A DNA stretch of 64,000 nt from Sphingomonas xinjiangensis (GTDB lineage: Bacteria; Pseudomonadota; Alphaproteobacteria; Sphingomonadales; Sphingomonadaceae): NCBI RefSeq assembly GCF_014199255.1, contig NZ_JACIJF010000002.1, forward strand, positions 248,001 to 312,000. The letters are read 5' to 3'. Positions within the stretch are counted from its first letter, which is position 1, and every line of letters begins with the position of its first letter. Shown piece by piece: positions 36,223 through 45,213 of the stretch. Under the pieces are notes generated by a model, which was not told where the DNA came from, made no database searches, and saw only the letters and a list, made by a program, of their open reading frames with translations. The position numbers were made by a program, and so were the translations under genes.

Positions 36223-36837
36223 TCAATCCAAGTGGATCGCAAGCCAAACGGTTGGGCGGTCGGTTGCGGTCCATGCGACCCAATGGGGTTGTCCCTTGCC
36301 GATGCGGAGATGATCGCCCGGTTTCAGGGTGATCACTTGCGAGTCCTCGACGCGGATGCCGGCGGCGCCTTCGAGGAGGAGGACCCATTCGTCGCGGTCC
36401 TGCACCATGGGCTGATCGTTGGGGGTGGATTGGCCGTGGGAGACGATGCGCTCTACCTTGAAGCTGGGGGCATCGAGGAGAGGGGTGAAGACTTCGCCGT
36501 CCGTTGCGGGGGGTAGCGGTTTCAGGAGGTTGGCGACTTCGGGTTTGAAGCGGGGCTTGGGAGGTTGGACAGTATCTTGTCGACGCGGAAAACGCTTGGT
36601 CGGCGTGCCGGCGGATTGGGCCCAATCGGCGTGGAGGCGCCCGCGCAGATAAGCCTCAACCTCCTCATAAGTGGCTGACAACACACCATCTTCCACGCCG
36701 AGCACAGGCTTGCCCGCGGCGTCTTCCAACCCGAACAGACCGTAGTCCCCGCCCGGCTTGCGTCGCCGCGAGCGGATCAGCTTCAAGCCACGGTGCGCAG
36801 CCATTTCGCGCAAGTTTCGATCGGCTTCGCTGACCAT
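36223..36837 (-). CDS. Cupin-domain protein with N-terminal basic region
   Basis: 204 residues from the ATG at 36837. The C-terminal half is a single cupin: [20 protein letters not shown], then [14 protein letters not shown] and [20 protein letters not shown], with a plausible metal-binding His and Glu set, although the first motif departs from the classical HxH form. The N-terminal part ([20 protein letters not shown]) resembles a short nucleic-acid- or protein-binding helix. It may be a sensor or small metalloenzyme; no substrate can be assigned. It is divergent from tgt. Confidence 0.75.
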   Translation of the reverse strand: MVSEADRNLREMAAHRGLKLIRSRRRKPGGDYGLFGLEDAAGKPVLGVEDGVLSATYEEVEAYLRGRLHADWAQSAGTPTKRFPRRQDTVQPPKPRFKPEVANLLKPLPPATDGEVFTPLLDAPSFKVERIVSHGQSTPNDQPMVQDRDEWVLLLEGAAGIRVEDSQVITLKPGDHLRIGKGQPHWVAWTATDRPTVWLAIHLD

Positions 36838-36880
36838 GTTCCCTCGACTCCCCCGGCAGAGCGGCGCTAGGGCAACGCCC

Positions 36881-38020
36881 ATGCCCCGTTTCCAGTTCAG
36901 CATCCACAACACCGACGGAAAAGCGCGCCGCGGCACGATTGCCATGCAGCGCGGCGAGATCCGCACCCCCGCCTTCATGCCCGTCGGCACCGCCGCGACG
37001 GTCAAGGCGATGAAGCCGAAGGACGTGCGCGCGTCGGGCGCCGACATCATCCTGGGCAACACCTACCACCTGATGCTGCGCCCGACCGCCGAACGCATGG
37101 ACAGGCTGGGCGGATTGCACGGCTTCATGGGCTGGAATCAGCCTATTTTGACCGATTCCGGCGGATATCAGGTGATGAGCCTGTCCGAACTGACCAAGCG
37201 GTCCGAGGAAGGCGTCGCGTTCAAGTCTCACCTGGACGGCACAAAGCACATGCTGAGCCCCGAGCGATCGATGGAGATCCAGCGGCTGCTCGGCTCCGAC
37301 ATCGTCATGGCGTTCGACGAACTGGTCCCCACCACCTCGACCCGCGAAGTGCAGGCCGCGGCGATGGAGCGGTCGATGCGCTGGGCCAAGCGGAGCCGCG
37401 ACGGCTTCGACGCGGGCGGCGCACATGCCGAGCGCGCGGCGCTGTTCGGCATCCAGCAGGGCGCGCTGGACGAAGGGCTGCGCAAGGCGAGCGCCGACGC
37501 GCTCAAGGACATCGGCTTCGACGGCTATGCCGTGGGCGGGCTGGCGGTCGGCGAAGGCCAGGAAGCGATGTTCGGCGTGCTCGACTATGCGCCCGGCCAG
37601 TTGGACGAAGCCAAGCCGCGCTACCTGATGGGCGTGGGCAAGCCCGACGACATCGTCGGCGCCGTGGAGCGCGGCATCGACATGTTCGACTGCGTGTTGC
37701 CGACGCGGTCAGGCCGCACCGGCCAGGCATTCACCCGGACCGGCCCGATCAACATCCGCAACGCCAAGTTCAGCGAGGACCAAGGACCGATCGATGCGGC
37801 ATGCGGCTGCCCGATATGCGGAACATGGAGCCGGGCCTATCTGCACCACCTGGTGCGCGCGGGCGAGATCCTAGGCGCGATGCTGATGACCGAGCATAAT
37901 CTGTGGTTCTACCAGGCGCTGATGAGCGACCTGCGCGGCGCGATCGAAGCGGGGCAGCTCGCCACCTTCGCCAACAGCTTCCGCCAAGCCTATCGCGGAA
38001 GCGCTGCGGAGAAGGGCTGA
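36881..38020 (+). CDS. tgt: tRNA-guanine transglycosylase
   Basis: 379 residues, ATG at 36881. The catalytic and substrate motifs are intact: [21 protein letters not shown] with the general-acid Asp, [15 protein letters not shown] with the nucleophilic Asp, and the zinc site CGCPICG with the final His in YLHHL. It exchanges G34 for preQ1 in GU(N) tRNAs, the step before QueA. Sphingomonads often have queA and tgt adjacent; here 19.5 kb separates them. Confidence 0.97.
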   Translation: MPRFQFSIHNTDGKARRGTIAMQRGEIRTPAFMPVGTAATVKAMKPKDVRASGADIILGNTYHLMLRPTAERMDRLGGLHGFMGWNQPILTDSGGYQVMSLSELTKRSEEGVAFKSHLDGTKHMLSPERSMEIQRLLGSDIVMAFDELVPTTSTREVQAAAMERSMRWAKRSRDGFDAGGAHAERAALFGIQQGALDEGLRKASADALKDIGFDGYAVGGLAVGEGQEAMFGVLDYAPGQLDEAKPRYLMGVGKPDDIVGAVERGIDMFDCVLPTRSGRTGQAFTRTGPINIRNAKFSEDQGPIDAACGCPICGTWSRAYLHHLVRAGEILGAMLMTEHNLWFYQALMSDLRGAIEAGQLATFANSFRQAYRGSAAEKG

Positions 38021-38043
38021 AGCGCCCTTCCCCGCCCGGCGCC

Positions 38044-38847
38044 TCAGCGCGGCTTGACGAACTTGAGCGTGAAGCGGTCGCTTTCGCCGATCGCGGCATA
38101 TTTGGCGCGGTCCTCGTCCTTCAGCCGGTAGGTCGGCGGGAGCGTCCAAACGCCCTCGGGATGGTCGTGCGTGTCCTTGGCGTTCGCGTTGACGCTGCTT
38201 TCCTCCGCAAGCCGGAACCCCGCCTCCTGCGCGAGCCGGACGACGGTGGAGCGCTTGATATAGCCGCTGGTCTTCTCGCGCGCGGTGTCCATGTCCTCTG
38301 GCAGGCGATGGTCGACCACGCCCAGCACGCCACCTGGCTTGAGCGCGGCGTAGAACGCCTTGAACGCGCGGGCCGCCACTGCGGGATCGTCCTGCATCAG
38401 CAGATTGTGGACGTTGCGGAAGGTGAGCACCACGTCCGCCGTCCCGGCGGGCACGCTGGAGGCCCCGGTGGCGAAATCGAGCGTGTGCACCTGGGTGTCG
38501 CCATATAGCGCCGCCTTGCCAGCCAGCGACGCGCGAAGCCGGTCGGCCTGCTGCGCGCCCGGGACCAGCGCGAGGTAGCGGCCCTTGCCCTTGACCAGCG
38601 GCGCCAGGATCTCGGTGTACCAGCCGCCGCCGGGCAGGAACTCGACCACCGTTTGGGTGGGCTTCACGCCGAAGAAGTTCAACGTTTCCACCGGATGCCG
38701 GTACCGGTCGCGCTCACGGTTGGCGGGCGTGCGCGTCGGGGCGGCAACGGCGGCGGCTACGTCCCCGGACGAACGGGCCGACTGGGCGGCTACGCCGCCG
38801 GCTCCCAAGGTTGCGACGCAGGCGAATGCGAGTAGCGGACGGAACAT
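38044..38847 (-). CDS. Exported class I SAM-methyltransferase-like protein
   Basis: 267 residues with AGGAGAG before the ATG at 38847. A signal peptide (MFRPLLAFACVATLGAGGVA, cleavage near AAQS) is followed by a methyltransferase fold: VVEFLPGGGWYTEILAPL as motif I, an acidic second strand, TADVVLTFRNVHNLL and LKPGGVLGVVDHRLP. AdoMet is not known to be abundant in the periplasm, so the export signal makes the activity puzzling. Similar exported proteins occur in several proteobacteria. Function unknown. Confidence 0.8.
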   Translation of the reverse strand: MFRPLLAFACVATLGAGGVAAQSARSSGDVAAAVAAPTRTPANRERDRYRHPVETLNFFGVKPTQTVVEFLPGGGWYTEILAPLVKGKGRYLALVPGAQQADRLRASLAGKAALYGDTQVHTLDFATGASSVPAGTADVVLTFRNVHNLLMQDDPAVAARAFKAFYAALKPGGVLGVVDHRLPEDMDTAREKTSGYIKRSTVVRLAQEAGFRLAEESSVNANAKDTHDHPEGVWTLPPTYRLKDEDRAKYAAIGESDRFTLKFVKPR

Positions 38848-39095
38848 CGAAGGCTCTCCTGTCGGATGATACTGCCATCATGCCTTCAGTTTACGGCATG
38901 AACAACCTTGCTGCCCGGCGGAGGGCATCGAGTTGGACGGCCATGGTCACTGCCCCGAAGGTGACGTAACGGTTCCGAACAGCCGCGCCCAGGTCCGTCG
39001 TTCCGCAGCGCCAGCTGGCCGATTGCGCCCGCGCTTCCGCCATGCAACGAAGCTGTGCGCTGAACCGATCTGTTGATCAGCCGGAGGTCCCCCGA

Positions 39096-40775
39096 ATGCG
39101 AACGTTGTTAGCTGCTCTTGTTCTGGCCGCTGCGAGTTTGGCACAGGTCGCAGGAGGAAGCGCACAAGCGCAGACTTTGCCGCGCCTGGAGCGCCGCGGC
39201 GAGGCCACGCAGCTTATCGTCGGTGGGAAGCCGTACCTGGTGCTTGGCGGCGAGACGCATAATTCCAGCACCAGCGACCTTGCCTATATGGCGCCGATCT
39301 GGCCGCGGCTGAAGGCGATGAACCTGAACACGCTGCTGGTTCCCGTCGCGTGGGAGACGATCGAGCCGGAAGAAGGCCGGTTCGATTTCAGCAATGTCGA
39401 TGGGCTGCTGAAGAGCGCGCGCGACCATGACCTGCGCCTGGTGATCCTGTGGTTCGGATCGTGGAAAAATACCTATTCCAGCTATGTGCCCGGATGGGTG
39501 AAGCGCGACCAGGCGCGGTTCGCACGGGTGCAGACCGCCGATGGGCGCGGGACCGAGCGGCTGTCGCCCTTTTCCACCGCGGCGCGCGACGCCGATGCGC
39601 GCGCGTTCGCCAAGCTGATGCAGCACCTCCGCGCGGTCGACGGCACGCGCCAGACGGTGCTGTTCGTGCAGGTCGAGAACGAAGTGGGGGTGATCCCCGA
39701 ATCGCGCGACCATTCGGCACCGGCCGAAGCCGCCTTCAGCGCGCCCGTACCCGAGCCGCTGATGCGCCATCTGAGCGCGCACCGCGCCACGCTCAACCCG
39801 CAGCTGCGTGCGGCCTGGGAGGCGGCGGGCGCCCCGATGACCGGTTCGTGGCAGCAAGTGTTCGGCAACGGCGCGATGACCGATTCGCTGTTCATGTCAT
39901 GGTGGTACGCGACCTTTATCGAGCGCGTGACCGCCGCCGGTAAGGCCGAATACGCCCTGCCCATGTTTACCAACGCTGCGCTGATCCGGCCCAATTACGA
40001 GCCGGGCCAGTATAATTCCGGCGGGCCGCTGCCGTCCTCGCTCGACATTTGGAAAGCGGGTGCGCCTTCGCTCGATTTCCTGTCCCCCGACATCTATTTC
40101 GACAATTACGCCCATTGGGCGTCCGAATATCGGCGGCCGGACAATGTGTTGTTCGTGCCCGAAGCGCGCGGCGGCGCAGCCGGGGCAGCCAATCTGCTTT
40201 ATACCATCGGCGCGCTGAAAGGCCTGGGCTTCTCACCCTTTGGCGTCGATGGCGCGGGAGTCGTGCTGGCCGGCGACGTGAGCGTAGGCGTGGGTGCCGG
40301 CCATGACGGCGATCCGGCGATCGGCGCCATCTATGGTCAGCTCAAGCGGTTGGCGCCGCTGGTGTTGCAGAAGCAGGCCGAGGGCAAGATCAACACGGTG
40401 GTGATGGAGGGCGCCGCGCAGCGCGTGGGGCGTGGCCGGATCGGCGACTATGTCGTCAACATGACGCGCGCGAACGGCCCGGACGGCAGCGTGGATCCCA
40501 CCAGCCGCGTCGCCGCGATGTTCCTGCAGACCGGCCCGGACGAATTCATCGTGCTGGGCAGCGGCGACGTGCAGATCAGCTTCACGAGCGACCGCCCGGG
40601 CGCGCCCATCGTCGGCATCGAGGCGATCGACGAGCAGATGCTGCGCGACAGCGGCACGGTGACCGGGCGGCGGCTGAACGGCGACGAGAATGCACAGGGC
40701 CAGTCGCTTCGCCTGTTTTCCAAGGATGCCGCCGAAGGCAGGGTCTATCGCGTGCGGCTGTACCGCTATCGCTAA
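39096..40775 (+). CDS. Glycoside hydrolase (GH35/42-like) with DUF5597 C-terminal domain
   Basis: 559 residues from the ATG at 39096, with GGAGG upstream and a signal peptide ending at SAQAQ. The (beta/alpha)8 barrel has the WETIEPEEGRFDF motif of beta-galactosidase-type enzymes, the acid/base Glu in FVQVENEVG, and a second acidic residue in LFVPEARGG. The C-terminal half contains the DUF5597 beta-domain (EFIVLGSGDVQISFTS). It should hydrolyse a beta-galactoside or related glycan in the periplasm or outside the cell. It stands alone as a transcription unit. Confidence 0.88.
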   Translation: MRTLLAALVLAAASLAQVAGGSAQAQTLPRLERRGEATQLIVGGKPYLVLGGETHNSSTSDLAYMAPIWPRLKAMNLNTLLVPVAWETIEPEEGRFDFSNVDGLLKSARDHDLRLVILWFGSWKNTYSSYVPGWVKRDQARFARVQTADGRGTERLSPFSTAARDADARAFAKLMQHLRAVDGTRQTVLFVQVENEVGVIPESRDHSAPAEAAFSAPVPEPLMRHLSAHRATLNPQLRAAWEAAGAPMTGSWQQVFGNGAMTDSLFMSWWYATFIERVTAAGKAEYALPMFTNAALIRPNYEPGQYNSGGPLPSSLDIWKAGAPSLDFLSPDIYFDNYAHWASEYRRPDNVLFVPEARGGAAGAANLLYTIGALKGLGFSPFGVDGAGVVLAGDVSVGVGAGHDGDPAIGAIYGQLKRLAPLVLQKQAEGKINTVVMEGAAQRVGRGRIGDYVVNMTRANGPDGSVDPTSRVAAMFLQTGPDEFIVLGSGDVQISFTSDRPGAPIVGIEAIDEQMLRDSGTVTGRRLNGDENAQGQSLRLFSKDAAEGRVYRVRLYRYR

Positions 40776-40810
40776 GACGTGGCGTCAGGGCGTATCGACA
40801 TTCAGCCTGA

Positions 40811-40842
40811 TTATCCTCTCCCCTTGATAGGGGAGAGGATAA
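40811..40842. repeat. TTATCCTCTCCCC palindrome
   Basis: TTATCCTCTCCCC and GGGGAGAGGATAA form a perfect 13-bp stem around TTGATA. It is a member of the CCTCCCC-type family and may terminate the glycoside hydrolase transcript. Confidence 0.7.
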
Positions 40843-40978
40843 CGAAGCTTGGCAGCCCGCTGCCTAGCGCAGCTTGGAGAGGGCTGGAGCGGTGCCACGC
40901 GCCGCGCGGCTGCTGCGCAGCCGCACCCGATACGACCTAGGGGCGTCCGCGCGACGGGTTCTCCACCAAAAGTTTAGC

Positions 40979-40986
40979 TTAACCAT
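40979..40986 (+). promoter_or_regulatory. CtrA-like site TTAACCAT upstream of SleB hydrolase gene
   Basis: TTAACCAT lies inside the palindrome AGCTTAACCATAAGCT, 128 bases before the hydrolase start. The octamer equals a known CtrA recognition form and matches the site before the chemoreceptor gene. Confidence 0.4.
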
Positions 40987-41113
40987 AAGCTGTGTCGCTG
41001 CGGACGCGCTTAAAACGGGGGGCGCACCCGCAGGCGAAGCGCAATATATGGGCTGCCGTCCGCGCCATTCCGGTGCGGGGAGATGTGGCGTGGTCTGGCG
41101 GCGATTTAGCGGC

Positions 41114-42109
41114 ATGCAATTGCGGGGGCTGGCGGCGGGTCTGCTGGTCTCGGCAGTTGGCGCCGGCTTTTCCGCGCAGGCGCTGCAACCGCCCGAGACC
41201 GGCGCCGTGGCGGTCCACGCCGCCGCCAGTGGATATGAGGCCGAGGATCATTTTCCGGGCGCCGCGCTGTACAACGCCGTGGATGACGATGCCGCAATCG
41301 CGGCAGGCACGACCGGCACCATCGCGCTGCCGGCGGTGCCGGTTGCGGCAGCGGCCGAACTGCCGGGCGGCGGATCGGTGCGCCCTGCCCAACCCTTTCG
41401 CCTGGCCGGCACCGCGGAGGATCGCGTCCGGGCGCTGCAATGCCTGACCAGCGCAATCTATTACGAAGCGGCGAGCGAGCCCGAGGACGGGCAGCGGGCG
41501 GTGGCGCAAGTGGTGCTCAACCGCGTGCGGCACTCGGCCTTTCCAGCGACCGTGTGCGGCGTGGTGTATCAGGGATCGGAGCGGCGCGGCTGCCAGTTCA
41601 GCTTTGCGTGCGATGGCGCAATGGCGCGGGTGCCGGCACGCAGCGCCTGGATGCGGGCCCAGGGCGTGGCGGCGGCGGCGCTGGCGGGCAGCGTGTTCGC
41701 GCCAGTGGGCCTGGCGACGCATTACCACACTTATGCCGTCACTCCGTCGTGGAACCGCAGCCTGGTGATGACCGGCGTGTTCGGCGCGCATTTCTTCCAC
41801 CGCTGGAAGGGCTGGTGGGGTACGGCGGCGGCGTTTGCCAAGGCGTACCGCGGCGGCGAGCCGCTGCCCGGGCCGCATGCGCCGGTGGACGTGCCGGTGC
41901 CGCAGATGGCAGGGCTGGTCCCCGCCCCCGTCACGGCCGCCAGTGTGGCGCCGGTGCAGGCGGTCGCGGCGGCGGTGAAGGCGGCGACGCCAGTGGAGCG
42001 CGTGCAACCGGCCTATGCCGAGAGCGGATCGGTTGCGGACGATTATGCCGCAAGCGGGGAATCGCAGATCCTCGACAAGTGGAAGGACAGCGGCAAGCCG
42101 CTGCGATAG
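41114..42109 (+). CDS. Cell wall hydrolase, SleB family
   Basis: 331 residues from the ATG at 41114. A hydrophobic N terminus (LAAGLLVSAVGAGFSAQA) is a signal or membrane anchor. The Hydrolase_2/SleB domain starts near residue 110: ALQCLTSAIYYEAASEPEDG with the catalytic Glu, then QRAVAQVVLNRVRH, CQFSFACDG and ATHYHTY. It cleaves peptidoglycan in the periplasm. An Ala/Val-rich, Pro-containing C-terminal tail is low complexity. Start could be further upstream but no better signal is visible. Confidence 0.88.
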   Translation: MQLRGLAAGLLVSAVGAGFSAQALQPPETGAVAVHAAASGYEAEDHFPGAALYNAVDDDAAIAAGTTGTIALPAVPVAAAAELPGGGSVRPAQPFRLAGTAEDRVRALQCLTSAIYYEAASEPEDGQRAVAQVVLNRVRHSAFPATVCGVVYQGSERRGCQFSFACDGAMARVPARSAWMRAQGVAAAALAGSVFAPVGLATHYHTYAVTPSWNRSLVMTGVFGAHFFHRWKGWWGTAAAFAKAYRGGEPLPGPHAPVDVPVPQMAGLVPAPVTAASVAPVQAVAAAVKAATPVERVQPAYAESGSVADDYAASGESQILDKWKDSGKPLR

Positions 42110-42110
42110 G

Positions 42111-42142
42111 GCGCCCACCCCCTGGCCTGCAGGGGATGGGCG
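42111..42142. repeat. GC-rich palindrome after SleB gene
   Basis: GCGCCCACCCCC and GGGGATGGGCGC pair around CTGGCCTGCA in the convergent gap between the hydrolase and a small exported-protein gene. Probably a two-way terminator and another relative of the CCCC-type palindromes. Confidence 0.55.
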
Positions 42143-42152
42143 CGGGTGCGGC

Positions 42153-42515
42153 TTACCAGCGGCGGCCGCGATGCTGATTGTCGTGCTTCTGGACGCGGAT
42201 GCGTGCCGAAAGCGCGTCGACGCGGCGATCGAGATCGCGGCGTTCGTTGAGCGTCAGGCCCGGGCGCGAGCGGCGATACTGCGCCTCAAGGCGCGACAGG
42301 GCGCGGAAGTCGTTGCGCAGGCGGGTGGCCTCGCGGCGGGTGATCGCGCCGGAGCGGATGCCCTGGTCGATGCGTGTTTCGAGCCGCGCCTGACGCGCAT
42401 TGACATTCTGCCAGCCGGCCTGGGCGAACGCGGGCGCCGGGGCGGCGATGGCCGCGGCGGGAACGGTGGCGGCGGCGATGCCGAGGCCTGCGAGCATGAG
42501 TGCGAACTTCTGCAT
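42153..42515 (-). CDS. Small exported Arg-rich protein
   Basis: 120 residues, ATG at 42515, with AGGAGAG upstream. The signal peptide (MQKFALMLAGLGIAAATVPA and further Ala, ending near AFAQ) precedes a highly basic helical region (ARQARLETRIDQGIRSGAIT, RREATRLRNDFRALSRLEAQ). This looks like the periplasmic helical-hairpin proteins of the Spy/CpxP-like or DUF type, but I cannot assign a family. Probably a periplasmic chaperone-like or stress protein. Confidence 0.75.
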   Translation of the reverse strand: MQKFALMLAGLGIAAATVPAAAIAAPAPAFAQAGWQNVNARQARLETRIDQGIRSGAITRREATRLRNDFRALSRLEAQYRRSRPGLTLNERRDLDRRVDALSARIRVQKHDNQHRGRRW

Positions 42516-42681
42516 GGAAACTCTCCTCTTGAGAACCGGACCGCCGAAGCGGCCTGAGGAGACATATGGGCATGGGCTGTGTCGCGAATGTCCCACCGCC
42601 GACGCTTTTGTGTCGCTATTTGTCGCATTCCCGACGGGTTCGTTCATGTCGCGCGTCGAGCATTTGGCAGCCGCTGCGCGG

Positions 42682-42963
42682 TCAGGCGGGATCGGGCAGC
42701 GGCTTGGTGCCGTCGGAGCGGGCGACGTGCAGTTGCTCGACGCAATGGTCGGCAGCCCAGGCCATGCCGGCGGATTCGGCGGCGTCAGCGCTGCGATAAG
42801 GCTCGCTGCCCACCATCGCCACCGATTCGGCCACATCGGAATCGCCGCATTGCAACAGCACCGAGCCGTTCAGTTCGAATTGCCCATCCGGCAGCTCCTG
42901 AATGCGGATGCAATCGACATTCCCGGCTGCGGCCTGTCCGATCGGTAGCTTGATGATGTCCAT
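42682..42963 (-). CDS. Hypothetical protein
   Basis: 93 residues from the ATG at 42963 with AGGGGAG upstream. It begins MDIIKLPIGQAAAGNVDCIR and ends with a segment (AAESAGMAWAADHCVEQLHV) containing two of the three cysteines. No membrane segment or familiar motif is seen. It is divergent from the NUDIX gene across an 88-base gap. Confidence 0.65.
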   Translation of the reverse strand: MDIIKLPIGQAAAGNVDCIRIQELPDGQFELNGSVLLQCGDSDVAESVAMVGSEPYRSADAAESAGMAWAADHCVEQLHVARSDGTKPLPDPA

Positions 42964-43051
42964 ACCAACTCCCCTGCGACTTTGCGCAACAACGCGCCAG
43001 GCGGGCGATGGGTGCCTCGCGCCGGTGCGCGCAGTGACGTATCGATGCGCC

Positions 43052-43501
43052 ATGCCGCGCTTCCTCATCCGTTTGGCCGTGTCCGCCTATCAACGGCTTT
43101 GCCGCGCGCTGTGGTTCTTCACGCGACCGCATAGCCAGGGCGTGCAGGCAGTGGTGCGGACGCCTGGAGGAAATGTGGTGCTGGTGCGGCTGTCCTACCG
43201 GGCAGGCTGGCACTTGCCGGGCGGCGGCGTGAAGCGCGGCGAGACGCCCGAGGCGGCGATGCTGCGGGAATTGCGCGAGGAGATCGGGCTGGCCAGTCAC
43301 ACGTCGATCCGGCAAGCCGACCGGTTCGAGCATGTGATCGACTTCAAGCGCGATACGGTGCGGGTGTTCCTGGTGGAGGGCGCGGTATACCGGCCGGCGC
43401 GGTCGCTTGAGATCGAGGCGGTGGCGGCATTTGCGGCCGACGCGCTGCCGGAAGGACTTGGGTCGCGGGCGCGCCGTTTTGTGGAACGGGTCGGCGGCTA
43501 G
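43052..43501 (+). CDS. NUDIX hydrolase
   Basis: 149 residues from the ATG at 43052. The Nudix box is complete: GGGVKRGETPEAAMLRELRE followed by EIGL. The N-terminal 25 residues are basic and aromatic (RLAVSAYQRLCRALWFFTRP), possibly membrane-associated. It hydrolyses a nucleoside diphosphate linked to another group. Its stop codon shares the palindromic CTAG with the stop of recN on the other strand. Confidence 0.88.
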   Translation: MPRFLIRLAVSAYQRLCRALWFFTRPHSQGVQAVVRTPGGNVVLVRLSYRAGWHLPGGGVKRGETPEAAMLRELREEIGLASHTSIRQADRFEHVIDFKRDTVRVFLVEGAVYRPARSLEIEAVAAFAADALPEGLGSRARRFVERVGG

Positions 43502-45159
43502 GCGGCGAGCAGGCGCTGCGCCTGGGCGCGGGCTTCGTCGGTAATCTCGGCGCCCGAAAGCATGCGGGCGATCTCCTCGCGGCGCTGCGCTTCGCTCAAG
43601 GGGGTGACACCGGTGCGCGTTACGGTGCCGTCATGGCTCTTGGCGATGAGCAGGTGCTGGGTGCCGCGTGCCGCGACTTGCGGGCTGTGAGTGACGACGA
43701 GGACCTGCGCGGTGCCGGCGAGGCGCGCGAGGCGCTCGCCAATCGCGCTGGCGACTGCGCCGCCGACGCCGCGGTCGATCTCGTCGAAGATCAAGGTGGC
43801 GGCGCCGGCCTGTTCGGCGAGCGCGACCTTCAGCGCCAGGATGAAGCGCGAGAGCTCGCCGCCCGAGGCAATCTTGATGAGCGGGGCGAAGGGGGCGCCG
43901 GGATTGGTGGAGACGGCGAATTCAACGCGGTCCATGCCCGTGGCGGTCCATTGCGCCTCGTCGAGCGGTTCCACCGCGGTGCGGAAGCGGGCGGAGTCGA
44001 GCTTCAAGGGCTTGAGCTCGGTCTCCACCGCGGCGTCGAGGCGGGCGGCGGCCTGTTGTCGCGCCAGCGACAGGGTCTGCGCGGCGGCGGCGTAGGTGGC
44101 GTGCGTGTCAATGACCCCGCGTTCGAGCGCCGCGATGCCCGCGCCGCCGCTTTGCAGGCGCTCGAGCCGGGCGGATAGTTCCTCGAGCAGCGTGGCGAGA
44201 TCGTCGGGCTGGACGCGGTGCTTGCGCGCCAGGCCGCGCAGATCGAACAGACGCGTCTCGTCGGCCTCCAGCGCGGCGGGATCGAAGGCGAGCGCTTCGG
44301 CGGCGGTGTCGATCGCGTCCTGCGCGGTGGCGGCTTCGGTGATCGCGCGGTCGAGCGCGGCGAGGGCTTCGGCGAGCGCGTCATGCCCCTGCGCGATGCG
44401 TTCGAGGATGCGCGCGGCCTGGCGAAGCTGGGTCAGGCCGCCTTCGGAGCCGTCGAGCAATTCGGCGATCGACTGGAGTTCGGTCGCGATCTTTTCGCCG
44501 CGCTGCATGGAGGCGCGGCGGTCGGCGAGGCGCTCCTCCTCGCCGGGCTCGGGCGCCAGGGTGCGCAGTTCGGCGACGGCGTGTTCGAGCCATTCACGGT
44601 CACGCTCGGCCAGGTCCTGTTCGGCGCGGGCGACGGCAAGCGCATCCTCGGCCTGCCGCCAGGCGCGGTGGGCGACCGCAACGCTGCCGGTATCAAGTCG
44701 GGCGAATGCGTCGAGCAGGCTGCGGTGGCCGCGGGCGTTGAGCAGGCCCCGGTCGTCGTGCTGGCCGTGGATCTCAACCAGATGGGGTCCGAGTTCACGC
44801 AACAGCCCGGCAGAAGCGGGCTGATCGTTGACGAACGCGCGGCTGCCGCCATCGGCCTTGACGATGCGGCGGATCAGCAAGGGCTCGCCTGGTTCGAGGT
44901 CGAGGCCGTTCTGCGCGAGCAGGTTGGCGATGCCCCCATAGCTGGCCGGAGTGTCGAAGCTGGCGGTGACCACCGCCTGCGCCGCGCCCTGGCGGACCAG
45001 CCCGCTATCGCCGCGGGCGCCGAGCGCCAAGCCCAGCGCATCGAGCAGGATCGACTTGCCCGCCCCGGTTTCGCCGGTGAGCACGCCAAGGCCATGGCCG
45101 AATTCGAGGTCCAGCGCCTCGATCAGGACCACATCGCGGATGGAAAGCGCCGTCAGCAT
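43498..45159 (-). CDS. recN: DNA repair protein RecN
   Basis: 553 residues. It is an SMC-like ATPase: the N-terminal head has the P-loop GETGAGKSILLDALGLALGA, a central coiled coil follows (RAWRQAEDALAVARAEQDLA and later), and the C-terminal head has the signature KIASGGELSRFILALKVAL and Walker B IFDEIDRGVGG. It joins DNA ends in recombinational repair. The bamD-recN order is characteristic of alphaproteobacteria. Confidence 0.96.
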   Translation of the reverse strand: MLTALSIRDVVLIEALDLEFGHGLGVLTGETGAGKSILLDALGLALGARGDSGLVRQGAAQAVVTASFDTPASYGGIANLLAQNGLDLEPGEPLLIRRIVKADGGSRAFVNDQPASAGLLRELGPHLVEIHGQHDDRGLLNARGHRSLLDAFARLDTGSVAVAHRAWRQAEDALAVARAEQDLAERDREWLEHAVAELRTLAPEPGEEERLADRRASMQRGEKIATELQSIAELLDGSEGGLTQLRQAARILERIAQGHDALAEALAALDRAITEAATAQDAIDTAAEALAFDPAALEADETRLFDLRGLARKHRVQPDDLATLLEELSARLERLQSGGAGIAALERGVIDTHATYAAAAQTLSLARQQAAARLDAAVETELKPLKLDSARFRTAVEPLDEAQWTATGMDRVEFAVSTNPGAPFAPLIKIASGGELSRFILALKVALAEQAGAATLIFDEIDRGVGGAVASAIGERLARLAGTAQVLVVTHSPQVAARGTQHLLIAKSHDGTVTRTGVTPLSEAQRREEIARMLSGAEITDEARAQAQRLLAA

Positions 45160-45213
45160 GCGCGTGCCTTATCGCAGGAACACAGCGCGAACGGAAGCCG
45201 TCACGCCCGCTTT

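Larger units (their letters stand above)
40776..41113. other. 338-base gap before SleB hydrolase gene
   Basis: It contains the perfect palindrome at 40811-40842 and the TTAACCAT site at 40979-40986. The frame of the hydrolase is open back to 40874 but without a ribosome-binding site. Nothing else is recognisable. Confidence 0.5.
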
